Part shown: piece after piece, positions 17,209-26,352 of the stretch
How the letters are laid out: every line of letters begins with the position of its first letter
Position numbering within the stretch: the first letter of the stretch is position 1
DNA from: Bifidobacterium angulatum DSM 20098 = JCM 7096
Lineage (GTDB): Bacteria > Actinomycetota > Actinomycetes > Actinomycetales > Bifidobacteriaceae
Assembly: GCF_001025155.1 (NCBI RefSeq)
Contig: NZ_AP012322.1
Location: forward strand, 868,001-932,000
Reading direction: 5' to 3'
DNA: 64,000 nt
The notes under the pieces: generated by a model
Told to the model about the DNA's origin: nothing
What the model saw: only the letters and a program-made list of their open reading frames with translations
The model's database searches: none
Translations under genes and position numbers: made by a program

Positions 17209-19113
17209 TTATGCCAGGCGCCGCAGCAATGCCGCGATATCGGCGTCGCCACGGTCGGCAAGCCGCGCGGCGAGCTCGGCGAACGTGACGCAATCATGTG
17301 CATCGATCGCATCCTGCAAGTAACCCAATGCCCTCCGCGCGTCAGCGGTCTGCGGGCAGGCGGCCAATGCCAGCGCATCATGCAGCGCGTTGCCGTTCAA
17401 CGGGCGAACCAGCTCCACGGTGAACGAGCCATCATCCATGAACTCCAGCAACGCCTCATCGCCAACCTGGATCATGCCATCGAGCACAAACCGGCGAATC
17501 GTTCCCAGACCTACACTCGTGCCCGTCCAATACACGCTTTGCACGCCGAGCGGCGAATCCAATTCCACGGTATCGCCGAACCGCATATGCAGAATATTGG
17601 CGATGGCAAGAGGGAGAATGCTGCCGCTGCCACGCGCATGCTCGGCATTCACCGTAATACGCAACGCCCAGCCGCCAGGAATGCGGAACATGCGCGCCAC
17701 ATCATACGGATTTGCATCCGGCACGTCATAACGCTCCTCGTCAGCGAGCGTGACCACGCCATGAGAGGAGAGGAACGGCAGCGTGGAAGCATACGTCACC
17801 ACACTGTTCGGCGAAATCGAAAACTGCGAACTCAGCTCCTCCACCAACGCGTCCAACCGCACCGAACCGCCATTGCGCTCGATGCGCTCGCGGATCTCCT
17901 GACGAATCCCCGAATACTCCTCCAAGCCCCATTCGCGCAGCGCCCATGTGCCGATGTCCACACGCATGATGCGCTCATCGACGGCAAGCCTGTTGGCCAA
18001 TGATCTTGCGTTGCCCGCATTGATACGTTCCGCGATCTCCTCCGTGGTAAGCGGATGCTGCTCAACGCTCAGCACCGCGGCAGCGCGATCGCCCTGAGTG
18101 CGCCCTAGAATCGCGTGATTCTTATACAGCATGACATCCGAATAGGCGAGCCAATCGGTGAAGTTCCGGGTCTCCCGCTCACGCTGTTCCGCATTCGCAT
18201 GACTTGCGCTGGGGGCAAGATCGACCACGCCGTACTCGTCGGCAGCCTGCGGCAGATCCGTCTTCACCAGTTTGACCGCATCATCGATGGATGGTGTGGC
18301 CAGCCAGCCGTCCGAAGTGCTGAACGTGGGCGAGCATAGGTTGCCGATAAGCGGCAGAATAGCCAATCCTTCGGGTTCGACGGTGCTTTCAAGCTCGGGA
18401 ATGATCCGTGCCGCCGTGGCATAGCGCAGAATCGTCCCCTCGGCTTCGAACATGGCGGCAAGACGCTCGGATAGGTGGAATTCGCCGTCCAACAGCGTGG
18501 TGATCTCGTTGCGCAATGCTTTTTCGATCTGCCGAACGCGCTCGCGGGTGATGTTGAATTCCTTACCGATTTCATCGAGTGTGGAGGGCTGTTCGGCCAT
18601 TAGGCGCTGGGTGGCTATTGCGTATTCGCGTTCGTCGAACGAGAACAGCAGCATGGTCAGCGATTCGGCGAGCGAAGGCGGCGCGGATTCGATGGGTGTA
18701 AATTCGTTGGCGGTATTGGCGGCGGCTGTGCCGTCATTTGCGGTTGTTTCGTTATCTGCGGTTGCATCATCGGTTGCGGCGTCTGTGTCGCCCGCCGTGC
18801 CTGTCGTGCCGTCTGCACAGTTGAGCACGTCGTGGAATGTCAACGTATTCAGTTGCGACATGGCTTGCACGACGCTGGGTGGGCAGTGCTCCGGGGCATG
18901 CAACTGAAACGGGTGCGTATCGCCGCTATTGTGCTCGGCCATCCATTGCGAGACGGCCAGTAGATCGTTGCAGAACGTGCGCGCCTGCTTGCGTTCGCCA
19001 TGCTGTGGTGATGCGTGGCGCGGCGAATGTGCGTTGCCAGTCTGTGTGATGTCGTCGCTGGCATCGGTCGGCATCGGGTTGGGCTGTGTGCCGTGATTCG
19101 TTGTGCTTTCCAA
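17209..19113 (-). CDS. Sigma-region-4-like DNA-binding protein
   Basis: A 634-residue soluble protein. Residues about 165-215 are a sigma-70 region 4 helix-turn-helix (LDEIGKEFNITRERVRQIEK), the segment that contacts the -35 box in sigma factors. The rest has winged-helix-like stretches (VEQHPLTTEEIAERIN; IRERIERNGGSVRLDALVEEL) but no region 2, so it is not a complete sigma factor. The N-terminus is a low-complexity Asp/Thr/Ala region. TTG 19113 has AAGGGGGA upstream; ATG 19074 is an alternative. It stands alone before the helicase gene on the same strand. I infer a DNA-binding regulator; its target is unknown. Confidence 0.65.
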   Translation of the reverse strand: MESTTNHGTQPNPMPTDASDDITQTGNAHSPRHASPQHGERKQARTFCNDLLAVSQWMAEHNSGDTHPFQLHAPEHCPPSVVQAMSQLNTLTFHDVLNCADGTTGTAGDTDAATDDATADNETTANDGTAAANTANEFTPIESAPPSLAESLTMLLFSFDEREYAIATQRLMAEQPSTLDEIGKEFNITRERVRQIEKALRNEITTLLDGEFHLSERLAAMFEAEGTILRYATAARIIPELESTVEPEGLAILPLIGNLCSPTFSTSDGWLATPSIDDAVKLVKTDLPQAADEYGVVDLAPSASHANAEQRERETRNFTDWLAYSDVMLYKNHAILGRTQGDRAAAVLSVEQHPLTTEEIAERINAGNARSLANRLAVDERIMRVDIGTWALREWGLEEYSGIRQEIRERIERNGGSVRLDALVEELSSQFSISPNSVVTYASTLPFLSSHGVVTLADEERYDVPDANPYDVARMFRIPGGWALRITVNAEHARGSGSILPLAIANILHMRFGDTVELDSPLGVQSVYWTGTSVGLGTIRRFVLDGMIQVGDEALLEFMDDGSFTVELVRPLNGNALHDALALAACPQTADARRALGYLQDAIDAHDCVTFAELAARLADRGDADIAALLRRLA

Positions 19114-19207
19114 GCGTCCCCCTTTTCCTCTGTGGCTCCACAGTACAAGCTATAGCGAACGTTTGCATCGGGGTGGCTGCGCAATGAACGATGCCGAGGG
19201 CGCAACG

Positions 19208-21274
19208 CTAGCGGGTGTGCTTCACATAGGTGCAGAATGGGTACCCGGTGCACCCATAGAACGTGCTGTTCGGGTTGTTGCGCGTGTGACGTTCCGCCAA
19301 CGCGCTGCCGCACATCGGGCATTGCGGGGGCAGCGAGACGCCACGGAAGATATTCGGGCAGATCCTGTCGTGCAACTCGTAGATGAACCTCGATGGCCTT
19401 GTTTGATCGACTACGAAGAATATCTTTTTCTTGCAGCGGGTCATGGCTACGTAGAACAGGCGGCGCTCCTCCGCGTGCGGATAACGTTCCACCTCGGGCA
19501 GCAGCAGCCCCAGCAACGGCTCCTCGGGAATGGTGCTGGGGAAGCCCTTCAGCCCGCCGGAGCAGCATAGCAGGAACACGAAGTCGCGTTGCAGCCCTTT
19601 GGACTTATGCGCGGTCATGAATTCGATGGTCATTTCCGGTTTCTCCAGGAAGGTGATGCTATTGCCGTCGCAGCGGAACAGCCCCTCCCGATCCTGCCCG
19701 GTGATGAGATTGAGATCGCTGCGGTATCGCCCCAACAGCAGCACGGACGCCTTTTTCGGCAGCTTGCGCAGCTGCTCCACGATCACGGTGAACCGTTCCT
19801 CCGGTGTCTTGCCGCCCAGAGCCTTGAGCGAATAGTCCTTCTTCTCGTTGGTGCTGTGCAGATGCTTGACATACAGGCTGGGATCGGCCATCACGAAATC
19901 GCCGCTGGCTTCGATCAGACTGGTGCGGAAACGCCTGGTGGTGGTGATCTGGAACATGCGGGTCTCGCCCCACTGCTCCCACAGCTTGTCGAAATCAAGG
20001 ATCAGCCCGATGTCGCTTCCCGCGAACCGGTAGATCGACTGCCAATCGTCGCCCACGCAGAACAGCGAGAAGTCCCGCTGTTCGCGCAACGCTCGGATTA
20101 GCGCATACCGCGGCCGCGACATGTCCTGGTATTCGTCGATCAGCACATAACGGTACTCGTGACGGTACTTGCCGGTTTTCACGCATTGGATGGCGTCGAC
20201 GATCATCCCCGGGAAGTCGATGCCGTTATTGGCTCGGAAGCATTCGGCGTAGGCGCGGTACAGCGGTTCGATCAGATCGAGCATCTCCGCGTTGCGCCCT
20301 GTATGCTTGCCGCCGTAGCGCCGGTTCAGCGCACGCATGCCGTCGACGTTGATGTTGTTCGAACGCATCTGCTGGATGATGGTTTTGGCCGTGTCAACCA
20401 GATGCTGTGCATACTGGCTGAAGTCGTAGTCCTTGACCGGCAGACGGAAGTTCTCAAGTCGTGCGGCAGCCGCGTACTTCTCGCCGAGATGTTTCGGCAT
20501 CAGCTTGAATGCGAGCAGACGGTAGGGGATGCTCGTGGTAAGCAGCTGGTCGAAGGCGGCTTTGATCGCCTTATTCGCCACGTTCTCGTCGATGATCGGC
20601 CGGTTTGCGATGGTGGAGCTCCGGCAGATCTCAAGGCCGAGACTGTGGAAGGTGCAGGCGCGTATGGCCGCGCCGGTCTGCGCCTGAATGCGGGCGGACA
20701 TTTCGTCGGCGGATTTGCGGGTGAACGAGAGCACAAGAATCTCATTGGGCTGCGCCTTGCCGGTGTTCAGCAGCCATGCGATATACCCCACGATGGTGGT
20801 GGTTTTGCCGGTTCCGGCACCGGCCAGAACCAGGGTGTTGTGTGCCGCGCCCACGATGGCGCTGATCTGTTCGTCGCTCAGCTCGTTCTTTTCGACGTTG
20901 CCGATCGTGCTTCTGGCGTTCGCGATGGTGGCGGCGTCCAAGAGCGGCTGAGGTTCAAGTCTTCGGGAGTTGCTTCGTTTGGTGGTTCCGTAATGGCGGC
21001 CGATAAGATCGAGCGAAGGCAGTGGCGTATCGCCGCCATGCGACTGCCGTGCCGTGGTCTGGGTTTGCCTGCCGGCTGGCTTGCCGGGTTGTGCGGAGCG
21101 CTGTGGCTGCGGCTTGGTGGAGTTCTGGGAGCGCTGGCCTGGGGTCGTTGGACGGGCTTTGCCGGCTTGGGGCGCTTTGCCTGTTTGGACTGCTGGGGCG
21201 GGGGATTGTGCGGCGACTGGTCGTTCTGCGGCTTTGCCAAGCAGGGTCTGTTGTATCAGCTGCCAAATTCCCAT
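19208..21274 (-). CDS. UvrD/Rep-family DNA helicase with C-terminal zinc finger
   Basis: A superfamily 1A helicase of about 688 residues. Walker A LVLAGAGTGKTTTI, motif Ia, Walker B YVLIDEYQDMSRPRYALI, motif III VGDDWQSIYRFAGSD, and late motifs MTAHKSKGLQ and FYVAMTRCKK are all present. The last 45 residues form a topoisomerase-type zinc finger (CPMCGSAL, then YGCTGYPFC). The first 100 residues are Gln/Ala/Pro-rich low complexity. The overall plan resembles helicase IV-like DNA repair helicases. Start 21274 is chosen for GGAAGG 7 bases upstream; an in-frame start at 21358 is unlikely. It is 94 bases upstream of the sigma-4-like gene in transcription order. Confidence 0.88.
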   Translation of the reverse strand: MGIWQLIQQTLLGKAAERPVAAQSPAPAVQTGKAPQAGKARPTTPGQRSQNSTKPQPQRSAQPGKPAGRQTQTTARQSHGGDTPLPSLDLIGRHYGTTKRSNSRRLEPQPLLDAATIANARSTIGNVEKNELSDEQISAIVGAAHNTLVLAGAGTGKTTTIVGYIAWLLNTGKAQPNEILVLSFTRKSADEMSARIQAQTGAAIRACTFHSLGLEICRSSTIANRPIIDENVANKAIKAAFDQLLTTSIPYRLLAFKLMPKHLGEKYAAAARLENFRLPVKDYDFSQYAQHLVDTAKTIIQQMRSNNINVDGMRALNRRYGGKHTGRNAEMLDLIEPLYRAYAECFRANNGIDFPGMIVDAIQCVKTGKYRHEYRYVLIDEYQDMSRPRYALIRALREQRDFSLFCVGDDWQSIYRFAGSDIGLILDFDKLWEQWGETRMFQITTTRRFRTSLIEASGDFVMADPSLYVKHLHSTNEKKDYSLKALGGKTPEERFTVIVEQLRKLPKKASVLLLGRYRSDLNLITGQDREGLFRCDGNSITFLEKPEMTIEFMTAHKSKGLQRDFVFLLCCSGGLKGFPSTIPEEPLLGLLLPEVERYPHAEERRLFYVAMTRCKKKIFFVVDQTRPSRFIYELHDRICPNIFRGVSLPPQCPMCGSALAERHTRNNPNSTFYGCTGYPFCTYVKHTR

Positions 21275-21610
21275 GAGTGCGCCTTCCGTTTTGCGTGCGC
21301 AGGCAATTATACTTCGCGGGTTTGCGCGTATCTGCATCGGCGGCATAGCGTGCGGCATGGTGCTGGGTGCCCCTTGATTCCGGTACGATCTTGTGTGCCT
21401 CGTTGCATGTGGTCGCCGTCCCTCATCCCGGCGGCTGCCGTATGGTGTCGCGGAAGGATGCCGCAGCTAGAGCGTATTGAGATGTTATGCTCAACTGTGT
21501 CGAATTAGGGGGTATTGGGATTCATACCTCAGGGGGGATGGGGCGTCACGCGTCGCCATGAGCCGTGGCTCACGCCGTGGTTCGTGCCGTGACTTGCGCC
21601 GTGATTCGCC
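21275..21610. other. Intergenic region carrying the helicase promoter area and a 12-bp repeat array
   Basis: 336 bases between the dtd stop and the helicase start, both genes on the minus strand. No open frame with a ribosome site is visible. Its left end contains a degenerate 12-bp tandem array (listed separately); the right part should hold the helicase promoter. Confidence 0.5.
21562..21609. repeat. Four degenerate 12-bp tandem repeats after dtd
   Basis: Copies are GCCGTGGCTCAC, GCCGTGGTTCGT, GCCGTGACTTGC and GCCGTGATTCGC, directly abutting, ending one base before the dtd stop codon region at 21611. GCCGTG is invariant. Function unknown; it may be slippage or a remnant of extended coding sequence. 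Confidence 0.8.
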
Positions 21611-22090
21611 TCACTGAGCGCGTCGGTCGCTGGCAAGCGTCAGATGCATCGGCCCGTCGGCCACCATGCCGATCTGCATATGCGCCCCATAGCGGCCCTC
21701 ATATACCGGAATGCCGCCCGAGCGTAGCGCCTCGTTCAGCCTGATCCACATGATGAGCGCATGGTCCGCGTCCGTGTCACGGCTCGTCAGCCGTGGGCGC
21801 CCGGTTGCCGGACGCTCAACACCGGTCAGGGGTTGGGGAATCGACATGATCTCGCCGTCTATATCCTGGATCGAAGCGGACAGCCGGCCGTTCGGCCCGT
21901 CGAAGCAGCGCATCGTAAGGATGCGGTGCGCCATACGGCCCGCCTCCCGTTCGTCGTCGCCCGGCTCGGCTTCGACGGTCAGCACAAGGCCCGGGCCCAT
22001 GTACCGCTGTTCAAAGGTGGGGTCGATGCCGTTCAGTTCGTTGAGTACCGAGACCGCTGCCTCTCGAACCCGTTGCATGAGAACACGCAT
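21611..22090 (-). CDS. dtd: D-aminoacyl-tRNA deacylase, divergent
   Basis: A 159-residue DTD-like protein, which would hydrolyse D-amino acids from mischarged tRNA. The fold signature is clear: MRVLMQRVREAAVSV at the N-terminus and GRYGAHMQIGMVADGPMHLTL at the C-terminus, including the Gly-Pro of the substrate-discriminating motif. The middle is odd: the conserved SQFTLYG motif is replaced by MSIPQPLTG at about residue 90. Whether the enzyme keeps activity is uncertain. It starts 4 bases after the potassium channel stop, so the two are probably co-transcribed. ATG 22090 is chosen as the usual DTD N-terminus. Confidence 0.78.
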   Translation of the reverse strand: MRVLMQRVREAAVSVLNELNGIDPTFEQRYMGPGLVLTVEAEPGDDEREAGRMAHRILTMRCFDGPNGRLSASIQDIDGEIMSIPQPLTGVERPATGRPRLTSRDTDADHALIMWIRLNEALRSGGIPVYEGRYGAHMQIGMVADGPMHLTLASDRRAQ

Positions 22091-22094
22091 GCCG

Positions 22095-22853
22095 TCACCT
22101 CGTTGGGGCCGTCGTGCCGTCGGCATTCGTCTGCAGGCGTGCCGCATGGAGTTCGTCGCGCAGCTGCGAGACGGTTTCGGACAGTCGCATGACACTGTCC
22201 TGCAGCTGCTTGATCTCGGTGTCGCTTTCTTTGGCGCGCTTGGTCGTCTCGCTGTCAACACGGTCGACGATCCACGAGGCCAGCGAGGCCGTGACGACGC
22301 CGATCAGCGCGATGCCGGTGATCATCAGGCCGACCGCAATGCATTTGCCTTGCCAGGTCACGGGGGAGAGGTCGCCGTAGCCGACGGTGGTGACGGTGAC
22401 GAACGACCACCACAGCGCCTTGCCGAAATCAGTGATCGTGGCGTTTGGTGCGAGCCGCTCCACATCGAGTATCGCCAGTGAACCGATATAGATGAGCAGT
22501 ACCGCGCTGCCGCACGCGTACATGGTGATGCGACCGCGTACCGCCATGCCGCTGGTCCGGTTGAGCACGTTGAGCACGGCGACCAGACGCAGCAGACGCA
22601 ATGGGCGGAACATCGGCAGCACGATTGACATGAGCATGATGAGATTGTTCTTGAACCAGGCTTTCTTGTTGCGTGCCAGCGAGATGGAGACCACATAGTC
22701 GATGATGAACAGCACCCAGATGCCGTTGATGGTTTTCTCGCACAAGGGTATGTGCGTTCGCGCGATCACCTCCCACGAGTAGGCGAAGACGAAAACCAGC
22801 GCCAATGCCGTCATCGGCCATTCGGTGACGCGCTCCCATTTGCTCAGTGTCAT
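22095..22853 (-). CDS. Voltage-gated-type potassium channel
   Basis: A six-helix potassium channel subunit of about 252 residues. The selectivity filter TVTTVGYGD sits at about residue 158, between a pore helix (FGKALWWSFV) and the last membrane helix (LMITGIALIGVVTASLASWIV). An S4-like segment with spaced Arg (RPLRLLRLVAVLNVLNR) suggests voltage sensing. The C-terminus is a short coiled coil (EIKQLQDSVMRLSETVSQLRDEL), likely for tetramer assembly. Start 22853 is preceded by AGAAAGAAG; an in-frame start at 22994 has no membrane logic. Likely operon with dtd. Confidence 0.9.
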   Translation of the reverse strand: MTLSKWERVTEWPMTALALVFVFAYSWEVIARTHIPLCEKTINGIWVLFIIDYVVSISLARNKKAWFKNNLIMLMSIVLPMFRPLRLLRLVAVLNVLNRTSGMAVRGRITMYACGSAVLLIYIGSLAILDVERLAPNATITDFGKALWWSFVTVTTVGYGDLSPVTWQGKCIAVGLMITGIALIGVVTASLASWIVDRVDSETTKRAKESDTEIKQLQDSVMRLSETVSQLRDELHAARLQTNADGTTAPTR

Positions 22854-23042
22854 AGATGCTTCTTTCTGTGCTGTAATCCGCAGCATACGGTACGCGCCCA
22901 TGCCGTTACGGGTCCATGCGGCGTGCGGATGGCCTCGTGCGGAAAGATCCCGTCGATATATAACGAGCCATACGGAAGCATTCGACGGGAACATTCCATA
23001 TGGCTCGAAGGCGCGGGGCCTGCAAGACGCCGGTTATGCCCG

Positions 23043-24017
23043 CTACTCGCAGGCGACGCCGTCCTTGTCTCGGTCAAGTGCCGCACGATAGCCCGGCTGG
23101 CCCTGGTAGATCGGCGCTGCGCCGGCTTCACGCGCCGCCGTGCAGTTCTGGTAATAGACATCGGAACCGGAGCTTTGCTGTTGCGCCTGCTGTTGCGCTT
23201 GAGCCGCTGCGGCTGCGGCATCCTCGGCGGCCTGCTGCTGTTGCGCCTGCTCCTGGCTGGTCTGCGTATCGTTCTGCTGCGACTGCTGCGCGCTGGTGGC
23301 CCTCACGCCTGTGTAATCAGGAACGGTCTGTGCGGGGCAGGAAGCCAGCACGCGCTCCATCGCGGACTTCTCCGCCGCGGTGACCCACAGCGAATACTTG
23401 TGCTTCACGCCGATCTGCCTGGCCACATATTCGCAACGGAAGCCTTTATTCGACGGCAGCCAGGTCGCGGCGTCACCGTCGGACTTCTGCTGATTGGCCC
23501 TGCCCTGCACGGCCAGCAGATTATACGGATCATTCGCCAACTCGGTGCGCACGCTCTTCGCAAGCTTCTGCGCACCCTTCTGCCAGGCATCGCTCAACGC
23601 GACCACATGATCGATCTGCACGGCGGTGGAGGTCTTCTGCCCGCGCTTGAACGTAATCGACTTGCCGGTATAGGGATCCTGCAACGTACCCGACTTGACC
23701 ACGCAGCTATGCGTGCCGAACCTGTGCTTCACGCCGGACAGGTCGCGGCTGAGAATATCATTGCGGGTATCGCAGCCATTATGGTCCACATCGGCCCACG
23801 CCTGGCCGAACTGTGTGCGCTTATAGCCGGTCTTCGGCGCACGGCCCTTCACCTGCAAGGTGCCCAGCACGCTCGAAGCCGCCTGACCGGCACCGGTATT
23901 GTCGGTGGCCTCGGCGGCAGCGGCGCACTCCGTCTGCGCACCGGCAACCATGCAAACGGACAGCAGGATGGCGCCAACCGCCGCAAACGGGCGGAAACGT
24001 GACGATTCACGGAACAT
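23043..24017 (-). CDS. Secreted DUF1524 HNH nuclease with Excalibur domain
   Basis: An exported protein of about 324 residues. A signal peptide (FAAVGAILLSVCMVAGAQTECAAAA) leads to a DUF1524/HNH nuclease: DHNGCDTRNDIL, then the catalytic QIDHVVALSDAWQKGA and LAVQGRANQQKSDGDA. A Gln/Ala-rich linker of about 55 residues follows, and the last 40 residues are an Excalibur calcium-binding domain (YYQNCTAAREAGAAPI, DRDKDGVACE). The family degrades extracellular DNA. Start 24017 lies after GGAGAGAAAGTAAG. It is divergent from mazG with 130 bases between. Confidence 0.87.
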   Translation of the reverse strand: MFRESSRFRPFAAVGAILLSVCMVAGAQTECAAAAEATDNTGAGQAASSVLGTLQVKGRAPKTGYKRTQFGQAWADVDHNGCDTRNDILSRDLSGVKHRFGTHSCVVKSGTLQDPYTGKSITFKRGQKTSTAVQIDHVVALSDAWQKGAQKLAKSVRTELANDPYNLLAVQGRANQQKSDGDAATWLPSNKGFRCEYVARQIGVKHKYSLWVTAAEKSAMERVLASCPAQTVPDYTGVRATSAQQSQQNDTQTSQEQAQQQQAAEDAAAAAAQAQQQAQQQSSGSDVYYQNCTAAREAGAAPIYQGQPGYRAALDRDKDGVACE

Positions 24018-24147
24018 CGGATTCTTACTTTCTCTCCATGTCGAAACTATCAACAGGCCATCATAGGAGTACGGGCAGGCGTAGCGGCATCCCCGGCGGG
24101 CGGCCAAAACCGTAAGGCGTCTGCCCATACGACCACAATCGGCAGAT

Positions 24148-24903
24148 ATGACCCAAGCAGCACACGACGATTACGAACTACCGGAAGGCTTCAAACACTG
24201 CCCGAAGCTTACGCCGGTCGTGGAGGCGGTATCCGCCCTCGACCGCGTCAAAGCCATCGTACGCATCCTCAATGAGCCTGGCGGATGCCCCTGGGACGGC
24301 GAACAGACGAACAAGTCCCTGCTCAAACCGCTACTGGAGGAAACCTACGAATACATCGACGCCGTCGAAACCAACGACCGGGCCAACATGCGCGAGGAAC
24401 TCGGCGACACACTGCTGCAATCCATATTCCAGGCGCAGGTCTGCGCACACGACGACAACGACCCGTTCGACATCGACGAAATCTGCAACCGGCTGGTAGA
24501 CAAACTCATCACCCGACACCCGCACGTATTCGCAGCCCCAGACGACGAACACGTAGACGGCCACGCCCCGCAAAACGCCGAGGACACGCTCGCACTATGG
24601 GAACGGATGAAGCAGAAGGAGAAACAGCGCACATCCGTGCTCGAAGGCATCTCCCACGCGCAGGGAGCCCTGCCACGCACCGCGAAAATCGTGTCCCGCG
24701 TAGCCAAATCCGCACGGCACGAGCAGCTGGAACAGGCATTCGAACCGGAAACGACCGGCGAACACCAATACGCGGACGCCATCATCACCGCCATCCGTGC
24801 AGCGCACCACAACGGCGTAGACATCGAAGCCGACCTGCGATGCCGACTGCGCGACATCGAACACGCCATCGAAACCATAGAGAAGGAACACCCCAATGAC
24901 TGA
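24148..24903 (+). CDS. mazG: Nucleoside triphosphate pyrophosphohydrolase MazG
   Basis: A 251-residue MazG that hydrolyses (d)NTPs to monophosphates and pyrophosphate, cleaning the nucleotide pool. The catalytic EExxE box is LLEETYEYIDA with the second acidic pair in NMREELGDTLLQSIFQ (about residues 70-95). RHPHVF and SVLEGISHAQGALPRTAKI are typical of the family. The stop overlaps the pepC start by 8 bases (ATGACTGA, 24896-24903), so translation is coupled. Confidence 0.93.
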   Translation: MTQAAHDDYELPEGFKHCPKLTPVVEAVSALDRVKAIVRILNEPGGCPWDGEQTNKSLLKPLLEETYEYIDAVETNDRANMREELGDTLLQSIFQAQVCAHDDNDPFDIDEICNRLVDKLITRHPHVFAAPDDEHVDGHAPQNAEDTLALWERMKQKEKQRTSVLEGISHAQGALPRTAKIVSRVAKSARHEQLEQAFEPETTGEHQYADAIITAIRAAHHNGVDIEADLRCRLRDIEHAIETIEKEHPND

Positions 24904-26350
24904 CGGCAAAGCACTCGACCCACGGCGGCTCGCCCAATACTCCAACGATTTCAACGCCGACAGAGTCAACCTCGTCGCCGCCAACGCAGCCGTCGCATCC
25001 GGCGTGCTGACGGCCGCGACCGATTACAAAGGAGCGCGCTCGCTGCCCCGGGACTTCTCGATCGAACTCAAGCAGGGATCGATCACGAACCAGCGCCGCT
25101 CCGGGCGCTGCTGGATGTTCGCCGCGCTCAACACCCTGCGCTACGAGGTGATGCACCAGTGGAACCTCGACGATTTCGAATTCTCCGAAACCTACCTGTT
25201 CTTCTGGGATGCGATGGAGAAGTCGAACACATACCTGGAGAATGTGCTGGCCACGCTCGACGAGCCAACCGACAGCCGCATCTTCCAGGAGATCAACTAC
25301 GGGCCCGCCGACGATGGCGGCTGGTGGCAGATGTTCGCCGCGCTGGTGAACAAGTACGGCCTGGTGCCGAAATCCGCATACCCGGAATCCGCGAACTCCA
25401 AGGATTCCGACGCATTCAAACAGTATCTGAACTCCAAGCTGCGCGAATTCGCCGCAGATCTGCGCGCCCGCCACACCGCGGGGGCTTCGCTCGACGAGCT
25501 GCGCGCGATCAAGAACGACGACATGTCCACCGTGTACCGCATCTGCGCGATCTCGTTGGGCGAGCCGCCGGAACGGTTCGACTTCCTCGCCCGCGCGAAC
25601 GACGACAAGAACGACAAGAGTGATAAGAGCGACAAGCGGGATGCCGACGCGGCGAACGGAGCGAAGAGCGATTCGGGGGACAAGGGCGCCGAGCCGAAAA
25701 CCGGCAAGGACGAGCGCCGGCAGATCCGCGAATATAACATCACGCCGATGGAATTCTACAGAAAATACGTGCCGGTCGACGTGAACGATCTGGTCACGCT
25801 GTGCAATGTGCCGATGGCGAGCCGACCGTACGGCAAACGCTACCGCATCAGGTTCACCGCGAACGTGGCTGAGGCCGGCGATATGGAATTCGTGAACGTG
25901 CCGCTCAACGTGTTCAAGAAGGCGGCCGTCGATCAGATCAGTGCCGGTCACCCCATCTGGTTCGCCTGCGACTGCACGCAGTTCTCCCTGCGCGGCGCCG
26001 GGTACTTCGACTGCGGCACCGTGCGCGTCGACCAGCTGTTCGGCACCGAGTTCACCTTCGACAAGGGCCAGGGGCTCGAATACGGCGACAGCCCGAGCAA
26101 CCACGCCATGACCCTGACCGGCGTGAACCTGGGTGAGGACGGCAAGCCCAACCGTTGGAAGGTCGAGAACAGCTGGGGCAAGGACAACGGCGAGGATGGC
26201 TACTACGTCGCATCCGACGCATGGTTCGACCGTTACGTGACCGAGATCATCATCCGCAAGGAATACCTTGACGAGGCCACGCGCTCGCTGCTCGCTACCG
26301 AGCCGATCGAACTCGAACCCTGGGAACCGCTGACCAAGCGTTCGCGTTAG
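24896..26350 (+). CDS. pepC: Aminopeptidase C (C1 peptidase, bleomycin hydrolase family)
   Basis: A 484-residue cytoplasmic cysteine aminopeptidase that trims peptides for amino-acid supply. The active site is complete: Gln in ITNQRRSGRCWMF with Cys at about residue 72, His in NHAMTL at about 402, and Asn in VENSWG at about 424. The protein is about 40 residues longer than usual because of a Lys/Asp-rich insert (about residues 237-280, repeated SDK/NDK) between the lobes. Starts inside the mazG stop. Confidence 0.93.
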   Translation: MTDGKALDPRRLAQYSNDFNADRVNLVAANAAVASGVLTAATDYKGARSLPRDFSIELKQGSITNQRRSGRCWMFAALNTLRYEVMHQWNLDDFEFSETYLFFWDAMEKSNTYLENVLATLDEPTDSRIFQEINYGPADDGGWWQMFAALVNKYGLVPKSAYPESANSKDSDAFKQYLNSKLREFAADLRARHTAGASLDELRAIKNDDMSTVYRICAISLGEPPERFDFLARANDDKNDKSDKSDKRDADAANGAKSDSGDKGAEPKTGKDERRQIREYNITPMEFYRKYVPVDVNDLVTLCNVPMASRPYGKRYRIRFTANVAEAGDMEFVNVPLNVFKKAAVDQISAGHPIWFACDCTQFSLRGAGYFDCGTVRVDQLFGTEFTFDKGQGLEYGDSPSNHAMTLTGVNLGEDGKPNRWKVENSWGKDNGEDGYYVASDAWFDRYVTEIIIRKEYLDEATRSLLATEPIELEPWEPLTKRSR

Positions 26351-26352
26351 GC

